From positions 1-46,885 of the forward strand of contig CAMHKW010000015.1 in the NCBI GenBank assembly GCA_946185835.1: a stretch of 46,885 nucleotides of DNA, written 5' to 3'. Of the stretch, positions 15,660 through 23,462 are shown one piece after another (the stretch's first letter is position 1; each line of letters begins with the position of its first letter). Both the position numbers and the translations under genes were made by a program. The stretch comes from an uncultured Bacteroidales bacterium. Lineage in GTDB: Bacteria > Bacteroidota > Bacteroidia > Bacteroidales > Paludibacteraceae. Below the pieces are notes generated by a model, which was given only the letters and a program-made list of their open reading frames with translations, searched no databases and was not told the DNA's origin.

Positions 15660-17003
15660 TTACTTGTTGTTAAGGAATTGCTCGAGGTCGACTTGTGCGT
15701 TGACGAGTGTAAGTACTGCTTGTACGTATGTCGACTGCGCCGAGATGAGGTCGTTGCTGGCGTTGGTGAGCTCGAGGTTAGAGGCGGCACCCCAATTGAA
15801 TTTGTTGGCTGTCGACTGAAAGACCCGCTCGGTCACTGCGATGTTCTCCTTCTCGTTCATATAAGTCTCGAAGGCATTTTGCAGGTTAAAACGCATCTGT
15901 TGATACATTATTTCGAGATTGTCGGTAGTCTCGTCGAGTGTGTTTTTTGCTTCTTCGTATGCTATCTTCTTTTCCACCACTGCGGCAGCTCTTTTTCCGC
16001 TCGACCATAGTGGCATTCTCACGCTTACCTGTACGAGGTTAGGCGGTGTCATACGCATACCTCCTTCGCCGTAGTATTGTTGGTTGGAGTAGTTATATGC
16101 CAGGCTCACTGTCGGTCCGTAAGCCCATGCTGCCATGTGTACGTTGCGTCGAGCCAGTTCTGTCGACTTCTCGAGCTGTTGGTAACTGAGGTTACGGTTG
16201 ATATTAAAATGTTCGCCAAGCAACTGCATGATGTTGTCGGCAGACAGCAGTTGGTCGAGCGACTGTGTGAGGTTAAGCTCTGTCTCGGCCGGTACAGCTA
16301 ACAGCACGCGCAACGAGTTTTTGGCAAGTTCGATGTTCCGTTTGTTGGAGTTGATGTTGTTTTTCAGAGTGTTGATACGCACTTTTATCTGGTCGGCTGT
16401 GGTCTGTTCGGCGGCTCCTGCATCGACGGTGTTTTGCGTTATCTGTGCAAGGTTTTCGATGTTGTTGAGGCTGCTGTCGAGCAGTTGTGCGATGTCGTCG
16501 AGCACTAAGATGCTGATGTAGCTGGTGGTGATGCTGGCTTTCAGGTCGCTTTCCGACTGTTCGAGTGCTATCTTCTTCATGTCGATAGCGATGTTGTTGA
16601 GCAGTGCACCCACAATGCCTTGTCCGTTGATGCCTACCGAAGCGGTGAGTCCGAGTGCTCCTACGTTGGGCATGTTGATTTTCATAGCTCCCATAGCTGT
16701 GCTTAGTTCTGCGCTATAGCCGCAGTAGTTGCTGTAGGTATAGCTACCGTCGACAGAGGGTAGCATGGCTGCTATTGTCTGCCAGCGTTGTGCATACGCC
16801 TCTTGTACGGCGAGTGAGGCGTTTCTGAGTGTGCGGTTCTCGCGTATGGCATAGTCTTGTGCTTCGCTAAGTGTCAGCGACAGAGAGGTAGGAGGGGTCG
16901 GACGGCTCTGCTGCGAGCTTGCCGCCGCTATCACACGGTCGTCGGCAAAGGCACCAACACTTAGCAGTATGCATACCGCAAAAATAATACTTCTTTTTCT
17001 CAT
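15660..17003 (-). CDS. Outer-membrane efflux protein (TolC/OprM family)
   Basis: 447 aa with a Sec signal peptide (cleavage near residue 20, GAFA/DD). Two OEP repeats of long helices are visible (LTLSEAQDYAIRENRTLRNASLAVQEAYAQRWQ; then the second half from about 230 with SLAYNYSNQQYYGEGG and EMYQQMRFNLQNAFETYMNEKENI-like helices). It forms the outer-membrane exit duct of the pump. It is the first structural gene after the TetR regulator. Confidence 0.93.
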   Translation of the reverse strand: MRKRSIIFAVCILLSVGAFADDRVIAAASSQQSRPTPPTSLSLTLSEAQDYAIRENRTLRNASLAVQEAYAQRWQTIAAMLPSVDGSYTYSNYCGYSAELSTAMGAMKINMPNVGALGLTASVGINGQGIVGALLNNIAIDMKKIALEQSESDLKASITTSYISILVLDDIAQLLDSSLNNIENLAQITQNTVDAGAAEQTTADQIKVRINTLKNNINSNKRNIELAKNSLRVLLAVPAETELNLTQSLDQLLSADNIMQLLGEHFNINRNLSYQQLEKSTELARRNVHMAAWAYGPTVSLAYNYSNQQYYGEGGMRMTPPNLVQVSVRMPLWSSGKRAAAVVEKKIAYEEAKNTLDETTDNLEIMYQQMRFNLQNAFETYMNEKENIAVTERVFQSTANKFNWGAASNLELTNASNDLISAQSTYVQAVLTLVNAQVDLEQFLNNK

Positions 17004-17036
17004 TGTATGTTTATTGTTTAATTAGTTCTAACTTCT

Positions 17037-17097
17037 AACAGTGTAGCGGTCTAACCTCTAACAGCGTAGCGGTCTAACCTCTAACAGCGTAGCGGTC
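17037..17097. repeat. 23-bp dispersed repeat overlapping the TetR C-terminus
   Basis: Units begin CTAACCTCTAACAGCGTAGC at 17051 and 17074, with a degenerate copy just before (17028 onward). On the minus strand they supply the last residues of the TetR gene (RYAVRG) and its TAG stop. The 46.8-kb, 14.6-kb and preA copies are related. Confidence 0.85.
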
Positions 17098-17685
17098 TGA
17101 CTTTAGCTTCTTCTCGCCTTCGGGTGTTAGTATTGAGCGGAAGAACGATTCCATGGCAAAGCTCACTAATCGGCGCGGACTGACGGTTTGTATTGTCTCT
17201 TCGTTACGAAGGAAGCTTTGTTGCAGAATAGAATACATCACAGCGCACATCTCTACGTCGAGGTCGGCACGGTAGATGCCTTCGCTGATGCCTGCTTTAA
17301 GGTGTTGCATCAGCAGGTTCTTGGTAGAGTTATGTACATTGAGTGCATGACGTTTATAGATCTGTGGGTAGTATTTCTTGAGGTCATTGATGAACGGCGG
17401 TACTTTGTATACGTCGCCTACTTTGCTTGGCATCTCAGAGAGTATCTTGATGCAGTCGAGAGCTGACTTGCCGTTCATATACGCGTTGGCAGCGTTCTCT
17501 ACGCTTTGGTTCATGCTGTCGAGTACGGCTGTTATGAGGTCGTCTTTGGCAGGGAAATAGTTGTAGAACGTCTTTTTCGACATGCCTATCTCTCGGCATA
17601 TCTCGTCTACTGTTACGCTCCTGATACCATATTCCTTGAATTTGGCAAGGGCTACGTCTATTATTTCTTGTTTCTGACTTTCCAT
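17074..17685 (-). CDS. TetR/AcrR family transcriptional regulator
   Basis: 203 aa. The N-terminal HTH is clear (KEYGIRSVTVDEICREIGMSKKTFYNYFPAKDDLI); the rest is an all-helical ligand-binding domain. As first gene of the run TetR-OMF-MFP-RND-PII it probably represses the efflux operon. The last seven or so residues and the stop codon come from a dispersed 23-bp repeat, so the native C-terminus may have been altered. A weak promoter match (TATTTTTG, 17750-17743) lies upstream with no clear -33. No palindromic operator was found with confidence. Confidence 0.92.
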   Translation of the reverse strand: MESQKQEIIDVALAKFKEYGIRSVTVDEICREIGMSKKTFYNYFPAKDDLITAVLDSMNQSVENAANAYMNGKSALDCIKILSEMPSKVGDVYKVPPFINDLKKYYPQIYKRHALNVHNSTKNLLMQHLKAGISEGIYRADLDVEMCAVMYSILQQSFLRNEETIQTVSPRRLVSFAMESFFRSILTPEGEKKLKSDRYAVRG

Positions 17686-17837
17686 GTTGTGGCTGTGGCG
17701 CCGGTATGTATTTCCGAGCCTGATATTGCCTTTGACTTATTACAAAAATAATGCCCGTATGCGGGCGGTGGGGTAAACTCGGAAACTTTTTATGTATAAA
17801 AGTTTCCTATTGCTATGTAGAGGTTGCAATTTTGTTT

Positions 17838-17940
17838 GGTATTTGGTGTTTAGTGTTTAGAGTTTAGAGAAGTTTAGTGTTTAGAGTTAAGTGTGCGCGG
17901 GTACGCCGGTTTCTGGCCGGCGGATTGTTTAGAGTTGATA
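17838..17940. repeat. Composite intergenic repeat, copy e
   Basis: TATTTGGTGTTTAGTGTTTAG and further TTTAG units, then CGCCGGTT-TCT-GGCCGGCG (17904-17922). This copy has GG instead of AA in the second arm, which an RNA hairpin tolerates as U-G pairs. The remainder of the 335-bp TetR-rpsU gap holds only the weak TetR -7 candidate and the rpsU terminator. Confidence 0.8.
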
Positions 17941-17977
17941 TAAGATACACCTAACGTATAAATAAACAGCTAACGTA

Positions 17978-18004
17978 TAAAAAAAGACACCTTGAATGGT
18001 GTCT
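17978..18004 (-). terminator. rpsU terminator
   Basis: On the minus strand AGACACC (18004-17998) loops over six bases to GGTGTCT (17991-17985), followed by seven T. Confidence 0.88.
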
Positions 18005-18020
18005 TCTTTTGTGTTTAGAT

Positions 18021-18215
18021 TTATTTGTCATCGTGAGCGTGAAGCTGCTGAACGTAGATGGCGTGCATCATCTTCTCGCGTTTCTTCTCTGACGGTTTTT
18101 CGAACTGTTGACGGCGGCGGAGCTCTTTCACAACGCCGGTTTTTTCGAATTTACGTTTGAATTTCTTCAGGGCGCGCTCGATATTCTCGCCCTCTTTTAC
18201 AGGTACTACTATCAT
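18021..18215 (-). CDS. rpsU: 30S ribosomal protein bS21
   Basis: 64 aa, basic, with the family pattern MIVVPVKEGENIERALKKFKRKFEKTGVVKELRRRQQFEKPSEKKRE. It sits on the 30S platform near the anti-Shine-Dalgarno end of 16S rRNA. The leader just before the ATG is AT-rich (AAACAAAACTAATT) and shows no GGAGG-like site. It is monocistronic: promoter at 18420-18452 (5' UTR about 200 nt) and terminator at 17978-18004. Confidence 0.97.
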   Translation of the reverse strand: MIVVPVKEGENIERALKKFKRKFEKTGVVKELRRRQQFEKPSEKKREKMMHAIYVQQLHAHDDK

Positions 18216-18560
18216 AATTAGTTTTGTTTAAAAATTCTTGTTTGAGTTATATTTGCACTTCTGACACTGCGCAACGCATATAATTATTGTCGGCTTGTGT
18301 CCGCAATAAGTGCTAAGCGATAGATATGTGGTTGATATTTAGGTGTGTCTGATTTGTAGAGTTTGTTACCCCCTTTCAGTGTTAGTCGTTATTAGCGACG
18401 GTTTTGAGCGAAAACGGCTGCAAAGATAATACTTTTTTCTTGCACGGGCAAATTTTTTTTGCCTTGGAGATAAAAAAGTGGTCATGAGACGAGTCGGAAA
18501 GTGGTCATGAGACGAGTTTGGGGTGGTGCCTCATTACTTTTATAATGTGCCTCTTTACTT
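18216..18560. other. rpsU leader and tandem repeats upstream
   Basis: 345 bp without a gene. 18216-18413 is the presumed rpsU 5' UTR; an inverted promoter-like TATATTTGC (18248-18256, TTG at 18224) is present on the plus strand but leads to no gene. 18475-18517 holds two 23-bp units (AAAGTGGTCATGAGACGAGT) and 18526-18566 two 21-bp units (GTGCCTC(A/T)TTACTTTTATAA). Confidence 0.7.
18420..18452 (-). promoter_or_regulatory. rpsU promoter
   Basis: On the minus strand, TTTG (18452-18449), 20-bp spacer, TATCTTTGC (18428-18420). Confidence 0.75.
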
Positions 18561-18998
18561 TTATAACTTGCTGAGGATGATTTGGCAGCAGTCTTCTATC
18601 TTGTCTACAGCGGCATCGTATTCGGCTTCGTTATATGGGTCGTCGATAGGTGCGTCGGTGCCGTAGCAGTATCGGTTTATCATATATAGCTTGTTCCATT
18701 GAGCGTATGGCAGTTCGCGTTGCACTTGTACGTACTGGTAGAAGTCCATGGTGAGAATGAGGTCGGCGCGTTGCAGCAGGTCAGCTGTCATGCGTTTGGA
18801 GTGCCCTGAGAGTTGGTACCCGTGTTTTGCGGCTGCTGCCACCATCATAGTGTCGAACGCCTCGCTGTCCATGTCATGTGTTCCGGCAGAAGCGACCTCG
18901 ATATCGCCTCTTGACGAGCGTGCAGCCATCGTACGTAAGATGCACTCGGCTACAGCTGAGCGCGAGACATTGCCCGTGCAGATGAAAAGGATGAGCAT
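18561..18998 (-). CDS. Low-molecular-weight protein-tyrosine phosphatase
   Basis: 145 aa, family length. The catalytic P-loop CTGNVSRS (C7, R13; CX5R) lies at the N-terminus, and the general-acid Asp is in IDDPYN near 117. It removes phosphate from tyrosine on proteins, or acts as an arginine phosphatase, in the cytosol. A -7 element (TATCTTTGC, 19119-19111) lies upstream with a poor -33. Leader and upstream DNA carry a 44-bp tandem duplication. Confidence 0.92.
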   Translation of the reverse strand: MLILFICTGNVSRSAVAECILRTMAARSSRGDIEVASAGTHDMDSEAFDTMMVAAAAKHGYQLSGHSKRMTADLLQRADLILTMDFYQYVQVQRELPYAQWNKLYMINRYCYGTDAPIDDPYNEAEYDAAVDKIEDCCQIILSKL

Positions 18999-19018
18999 AA
19001 TGGTAGAATTTTTAATGG

Positions 19019-19105
19019 GTTAGTAGAAATTGTGCTTTCGGTTAGTAAAAACAGTGATGATCGGTTAGTAGAAATTGTGCTTTTCGGTTAGTAAAAATAG
19101 TGATT
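19019..19105. repeat. 44-bp tandem duplication upstream of the phosphatase gene
   Basis: GGTTAGTAGAAATTGTGCTT begins at 19019 and 19063. Each unit also contains the half-repeat GGTTAGTAAAAACAGTGAT. Confidence 0.88.
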
Positions 19106-19188
19106 ACGCGGCAAAGATAATATATTTATGCTAAATATCCTAATTTTTGTTGCGTAGATGAAAATATATTTGTACATTTGCCGCGTAA
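19104..19188. promoter_or_regulatory. Divergent promoters within a 12-bp inverted repeat
   Basis: TTACGCGGCAAA (19104-19115) and TTTGCCGCGTAA (19177-19188) are perfect inverted copies. Each overlaps a -7 element: TATCTTTGC (minus, 19119-19111) and TACATTTGC (plus, 19173-19181). The plus promoter has TTG at 19150-19152 with a 20-bp spacer. Confidence 0.65.
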
Positions 19189-19360
19189 ATGTTGTTTTCC
19201 GAGTTACAAATTTATTGCTATGGCTAATTTTAGTGAGGATAGTGTTTAGGTTTTAGAGTTTTAGTGTTTAGAGGGTTAGAGTTTAATGTTATTTTAATAT
19301 TTGTGGCATATTGGTAAGATACACAACCTCAGTGTGTTATTGGTGTATTGCGGGTTTGTG

Positions 19361-19400
19361 GCAGGATATAGACAGGAATATGACAGGAACATGACAGGAG
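19361..19400. repeat. 11-bp GACAGGA direct repeats
   Basis: GACAGGA begins at 19371, 19382 and 19393, preceded by a degenerate GCAGGAT at 19361. The period is 11 bp, as at 10173-10205. Confidence 0.85.
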
Positions 19401-19520
19401 TGAGTCACGGTTGAGGCGTTGAAATAGAGGGGGGTAGGTTTGGTGGTTAAAAATGGGCGAAAGTTAAAATCGGGTTAAAATAATAAACATTGGTGGTGGG
19501 GGAATGCCGTGCGGATATGG

Positions 19521-19539
19521 CGCCGGTTGGAAACCGGCG
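19521..19539. repeat. GC hairpin repeat, copy f
   Basis: CGCCGGTT-GGA-AACCGGCG, in the leader of the 105-aa gene and about 70 bp before its start. The associated TTTAG tract lies about 230 bp upstream. Confidence 0.85.
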
Positions 19540-19609
19540 TAACCGGAGTTAACACAGAGATATTAACACAGCGATAATAGTCGACAATAATACTAAATAA
19601 ATATAGATT

Positions 19610-19927
19610 ATGGCAACAATTAAAGTTATAGGAGATGTGACATCGAGCGATCCCGGCATACAGAACAGCTCTTCGTATGAAGGCATTATCGATTCCGCCG
19701 AGGTGCAGCCCGGTCAGAATCTGGTGATGATAGTAACCAGCTCGTGGTGGCGTAGCGAAGTGGGGCGTCGGTTCGGGAAGCTGACACTGACAGAAGTTAG
19801 AGAAGATGGTGTGCTGTTCCAATACGGAGTAAACGAGGTGTTTGCGGAGTATGGCAAGTTCAAGTTTATAGACAAAATAGGTCTGAGCTATTCTTACGGC
19901 TCACTATATGTGAAAGTAAGCGAATAA
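19610..19927 (+). CDS. Hypothetical 105-aa protein
   Basis: Not recognised. It has no signal peptide or membrane segment. The composition suggests a small beta-rich soluble domain (EGIIDSAEVQPGQNLVMIVTSSWW; KLTLTEVREDGVLFQYGV; SYSYGSLYVKVSE). The start follows an A-rich leader typical of this genome. It is first in a rightward group with two Sel1-like genes, separated from them by 215 bp holding a hairpin (20025-20045) and a 22-bp tandem repeat, so co-transcription is uncertain. A promoter lies 430 bp upstream (19150-19181), giving an unusually long leader. Confidence 0.65.
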   Translation: MATIKVIGDVTSSDPGIQNSSSYEGIIDSAEVQPGQNLVMIVTSSWWRSEVGRRFGKLTLTEVREDGVLFQYGVNEVFAEYGKFKFIDKIGLSYSYGSLYVKVSE

Positions 19928-20024
19928 TGGTAAATCTGATTGGTAATAAGCTACTAAAGTTTCCCGCTTAAATTAGCGTAAACGACGATTAGTGACTGAT
20001 TAATTGGAGGAGGATGGTGAGGGA

Positions 20025-20090
20025 CACGGCAATACAATTGCCGTGCTTATAAAAACGAGAATGGTTGTTTATAAAAACGAGAATGGTTGT
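20025..20090. repeat. Hairpin plus 22-bp perfect tandem repeat
   Basis: CACGGCAAT-ACA-ATTGCCGTG (20025-20045) is followed by two identical 22-bp units (20047-20068, 20069-20090; core AAAAACGAGAATGGTTGT). No T tract follows the stem, so termination is doubtful. Confidence 0.85.
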
Positions 20091-20142
20091 GCGGGCTGTA
20101 TAACAATTCTTTACATAAATTAGAAATCTAAAATCTAAAATC

Positions 20143-22023
20143 ATGAAGTACTTTGAATTATTTGCAGAAGGCAAGTTTGATGAGGTCGTTGTGTCGACTA
20201 TTGCCTTGGCTCAGTCTGATGTCATGGCAGCTGAAGCTTTTTTGCGCGTGTTCATGATACGCGAAAACCTGTTTTTGTTGAGCAAGTCGACGGTAGAGCT
20301 GATTGAGAAGGAGTCAGCCCAAGGCAATGCGTATGCACAATATGCCTACGGTCGTTGGCATTCGATAAAGGTACCGTCGTCCGATTCTTCGGAGTTGTCG
20401 CTGCGTCTGTTTGAGCAGGCTTATGCGGCAGGTTTAGCCGAGGCCGGTGCAGCGCTGTCGATAGCCTATGTTTTTGGTGACTATGGTGAGGTCGACCTTG
20501 AGAGGTCGCAAGAGTTGCTGGAGGAAGCGTTTGCGGGAGGCAGTCTGTTGGCAAAGTGGAGGAAGCTGAGGCAGTTGGCTTACGGGGCGGATGACGCAGA
20601 GCCGCAGCCGGCTGAAGCTCTTGCCTTGGCAGATAAGCTGATAGCTCAGGACGAAGCGCGTGGTCTGCCGGCTAATGGCGCTTGGTATTTCATTCGTGCA
20701 AGTGCCGTCGAAGACCTTGTAGACCGCATGTCGGCTTTGCCTGATTATGAGAAAGCGCGCGATCTCGGTATTATCCAAGCATGGTTTTATACGGCATACA
20801 TACGTGGCTACGGCAATGGTGATACACTCATCTACAAGAATCAGTACGATATGTTGCTACTGCAAGCAGCCGACCACTCTGATGCGGCAGCTATATGTGC
20901 CGGAGCGTTAGAACTGATAGAAAACTTCGACGATATAGTGAAAAACAACTTGCCCAAACGCGATGCTGTGGCTCAGCATATTTTCTCGCTTTTGAATAAG
21001 TCGGCGACATTGGGAAATACGGTAGCCATGATAGAACTTGGAGATATATTCCGAGAAGGAAAGTTGGGGAATAAAACAGACATTGAACTTGCCCACAACT
21101 GCTATGCAATGGCTGCCGTTCATGACGACTGCCACGGTTATGAGCGCCTGGTAGATATGGCGTACTTAGATATGATACAACTCGATGAGCATACCATAGC
21201 GTACTATGCTTTGAAAGGGACACGATGTGGGTCGGACCTACTCAGATCGGTAGTGGTGGAGGCTTACAAAAATGGCGAATTGCAAGACTACAAAAACGAG
21301 ATAGAGAAGTATTATCTGTCGGATGCAGACGAGACAGAGGCTGAGACAGAGGCTGAGAATAAGGCTCAGGTTGAGGATAAGGCTGAGGATAAGGCTGAGG
21401 ATAAGGCTGAGGTTGAGAAGTTGGAGTCGACGTCGGAGGCATTGAATTCGTATATAGACCGTTGCGCTGAGTATTGCAATCGAGCAAAGAAGATACTGCA
21501 AGAACAGGGCGACACGAGTGTCATCACTCCGATGGTTCGCGAAGTGATACGTTTAGCGGGGCATCTGGGTCAGTTTGAGCATACGCTTGGGGCAGCTTAC
21601 GTGGCGACCCGCGACATGGCAGATTGTGTGTACGAGCACCCTCGTCTGCTTCTTCAACTCAAGCAGACGGAGCTCGACATACTCGAGTATATAGAAGCGG
21701 TAGAGCAACATGACCTGAAGATCACCGATGAATTGCGCGACGAAATAGCAGAGTTGGAGGCTAACATAGAGGCAGCCGACGCGGGGCGCTTTGCCGATAT
21801 CAAGACAGAGAGTAAGCTCAAGAGCGACCCCGTTGAGTGGACGGCGGAGTACGAGGCGGTAATAGATGAGGCTGAGCACGAGGCATATTCGAGTCTGGTG
21901 GATACACCACGGGGTATGGGCTTCTGCTTCGCCTATTGGGCAGAGAAACGTAAGGCTCTTGCCAAACGCGGCATCGAATGGAGTAGTCCGAACATACTGA
22001 ACCCCGGTGTGATGTTCGACTAA
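20143..22023 (+). CDS. Sel1/TPR-like repeat protein with acidic linker and C-terminal module
   Basis: 626 aa, no signal peptide. Residues 1-390 contain Sel1-like helical repeats (GNAYAQYAYGRWHSI; AGLAEAGAALSIAYVFGDYGEVD; GNTVAMIELGDIFREGKLGNKTD) and align along their length with the downstream gene, so the pair is a tandem duplication. Residues about 395-430 are a low-complexity Glu/Lys/Ala linker made of EDKA-type repeats. The C-terminal 190 residues are helical and end in a motif at 589-626 with GMGFCFAYWAEKRKAL and NPGVMFD that the paralog lacks. Sel1 proteins are usually scaffolds. The function is unknown. The leader before the ATG is the AAATCTAAAATC-type repeat. Confidence 0.75.
   Translation: MKYFELFAEGKFDEVVVSTIALAQSDVMAAEAFLRVFMIRENLFLLSKSTVELIEKESAQGNAYAQYAYGRWHSIKVPSSDSSELSLRLFEQAYAAGLAEAGAALSIAYVFGDYGEVDLERSQELLEEAFAGGSLLAKWRKLRQLAYGADDAEPQPAEALALADKLIAQDEARGLPANGAWYFIRASAVEDLVDRMSALPDYEKARDLGIIQAWFYTAYIRGYGNGDTLIYKNQYDMLLLQAADHSDAAAICAGALELIENFDDIVKNNLPKRDAVAQHIFSLLNKSATLGNTVAMIELGDIFREGKLGNKTDIELAHNCYAMAAVHDDCHGYERLVDMAYLDMIQLDEHTIAYYALKGTRCGSDLLRSVVVEAYKNGELQDYKNEIEKYYLSDADETEAETEAENKAQVEDKAEDKAEDKAEVEKLESTSEALNSYIDRCAEYCNRAKKILQEQGDTSVITPMVREVIRLAGHLGQFEHTLGAAYVATRDMADCVYEHPRLLLQLKQTELDILEYIEAVEQHDLKITDELRDEIAELEANIEAADAGRFADIKTESKLKSDPVEWTAEYEAVIDEAEHEAYSSLVDTPRGMGFCFAYWAEKRKALAKRGIEWSSPNILNPGVMFD
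21325..21423 (+). repeat. Coding minisatellite (Glu/Lys/Ala linker)
   Basis: Degenerate 12-bp units of the type GAGGATAAGGCT repeat within the gene. The period is a multiple of three, so copy-number change would keep the frame. Confidence 0.8.
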
Positions 22024-22081
22024 TAGGCAATAGGAAGCCATAAATGTGAAATGTGTAAACCTAAATTAGAAATCAAAGATC

Positions 22082-23440
22082 ATGAACTATCTGCAAATGC
22101 TTTATGATGGTCAGTACGACCAAATAGTTAGCGCTACGCTGCCTGTGTTGGCGACCGACAAACAGGCGGAGCTTGCTTTCCTGCGACTTTTTATGGAAAA
22201 GGGTCCGGTGCGTTTGCTTGACTTCGATAGCACCATAGATCCGTTAATACAAGAGGCAGAGAAGGGCAACCGCTATGCTCAGTATGCTTATGCCCGCTGG
22301 CAGAGTATAGTGAGAGGGGGTGAGGAGTCGCTGTGGATCTCGTATCGTAACATGCAAGCTGCTGCAGATCAGGGGTTGCCTGATGCCATAGCCGGTTTGG
22401 CTATGGTATACGAATACGGCGACATAGGTACCGTCGATTGGGAGAAGGCCGATGCGCTACTGACCAAAGCCCTTTCGATGGGTAGCGAGTTGGCAAAGAA
22501 ATACCAGTTGCAAGAGTTGTGTTTCGGCAAGCACTACCGCGAAGCACAGGTAGAGAAAGCAGTGGAGCTTGCCGACCAATATATAGCGCAAGACGAGGCA
22601 GCCGGCATAGCCGTGAACGGCTATTGGTACTACTATCGTGCGACCGCCAAGGAGCGTCGTGTGGGGCGCACACGGGTGATGGATGACTACCGAAAAGCGC
22701 TCGAAGCGGGTATCCTCGCGGCATATACCGACCTTATCGTAGGCTCAGGCTATGGTGACGAGATAGATGCGCTTGTGATGACCAAAGAGTATGACCACTA
22801 TATGCAGCAGGGCCTGCAGCGCCTGTCGAGCGGTGCTTTCTTCTTAGACGCAGCTCGTGAGATGCGATGCTACGACACTTACAAAGCGTTATATAACAAA
22901 GAAGACGGCATAGAGCGACATAAGCTCAGATATAACATGATGCAAAGTAGTCATGAGCTGATACACTCGCTGTTCAGTCAAGCCGCCGAGCTGTGCGATG
23001 TGTCGGCGTGGGAGCAGTTGGGCGACATGTATTACGATGGCTCGTATGGCTTCGAGCAGAGTTACGAGAAGGCGTTTGCAGCCTATTCTCGCGGTGTGAT
23101 TTATGATTCGGCAGAGTGCGCGGAGAAGCTATGGAAGATGATGCACGATCATCTGATAGACCGCGACTTGGATTATGTGGACTCTATCGCCTTAGAGGGA
23201 GCACGGTTCGGTTCGAAACGGTTGCTTGCCGAGACGGTGATAGCACACCAAGAGGGGCGGCTGACAGAGTACCACGACGAGATATCTAAATACTACGAGC
23301 CGGTGTTCGATGCGCCGGAGTTCAGCCTCGACAGCGATGAGGAGTGGGCAGCCACCATCGACGACATGCTTGCCGACCCCGATGACCCCGATATCGACGA
23401 CTACCCCGATGACGACGGCAGATACGACGCCTGGGCGTAG
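22082..23440 (+). CDS. Sel1/TPR-like repeat protein, paralog of the upstream gene
   Basis: 452 aa, no signal peptide. It shares the N-terminus pattern (MNYLQMLYDGQYDQI vs MKYFELFAEGKFDEV), GNRYAQYAYARWQSI, YIAQDEAAGIAVNGYWYYYRAT and the end EISKYY with the upstream gene, but not the linker or C-terminal module. Instead it ends in a short acidic tail rich in Asp (DPDDPDIDDYPDDDGRYDAWA). It starts 58 bp after its neighbour, with the same AAATTAGAAATC-type leader, so the two are probably co-transcribed. The terminator repeats at 23503-23630 follow. Confidence 0.78.
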   Translation: MNYLQMLYDGQYDQIVSATLPVLATDKQAELAFLRLFMEKGPVRLLDFDSTIDPLIQEAEKGNRYAQYAYARWQSIVRGGEESLWISYRNMQAAADQGLPDAIAGLAMVYEYGDIGTVDWEKADALLTKALSMGSELAKKYQLQELCFGKHYREAQVEKAVELADQYIAQDEAAGIAVNGYWYYYRATAKERRVGRTRVMDDYRKALEAGILAAYTDLIVGSGYGDEIDALVMTKEYDHYMQQGLQRLSSGAFFLDAAREMRCYDTYKALYNKEDGIERHKLRYNMMQSSHELIHSLFSQAAELCDVSAWEQLGDMYYDGSYGFEQSYEKAFAAYSRGVIYDSAECAEKLWKMMHDHLIDRDLDYVDSIALEGARFGSKRLLAETVIAHQEGRLTEYHDEISKYYEPVFDAPEFSLDSDEEWAATIDDMLADPDDPDIDDYPDDDGRYDAWA

Positions 23441-23462
23441 GGAAGGCGGGCCGCTGTTTTTG

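Larger units (their letters stand above)
18999..19609. other. 611-bp gene-free region with repeats and divergent promoters
   Basis: It holds a 44-bp tandem duplication (19019-19105), a 12-bp inverted repeat spanning two divergent promoters (19104-19188), a TTTAG tract (19240-19290), 11-bp GACAGGA repeats (19361-19400) and hairpin copy f (19521-19539). A nine-codon frame MANFSEDSV begins at 19220 just downstream of the plus promoter and stops inside the TTTAG tract; it could be a gene remnant, but this is weak. Confidence 0.7.

Noticed and set aside
18248..18256. Plus-strand promoter in the rpsU leader
   Set aside because: Matches TATATTTGC with a 21-bp spacer, but no plus-strand gene follows; kept only as a note.
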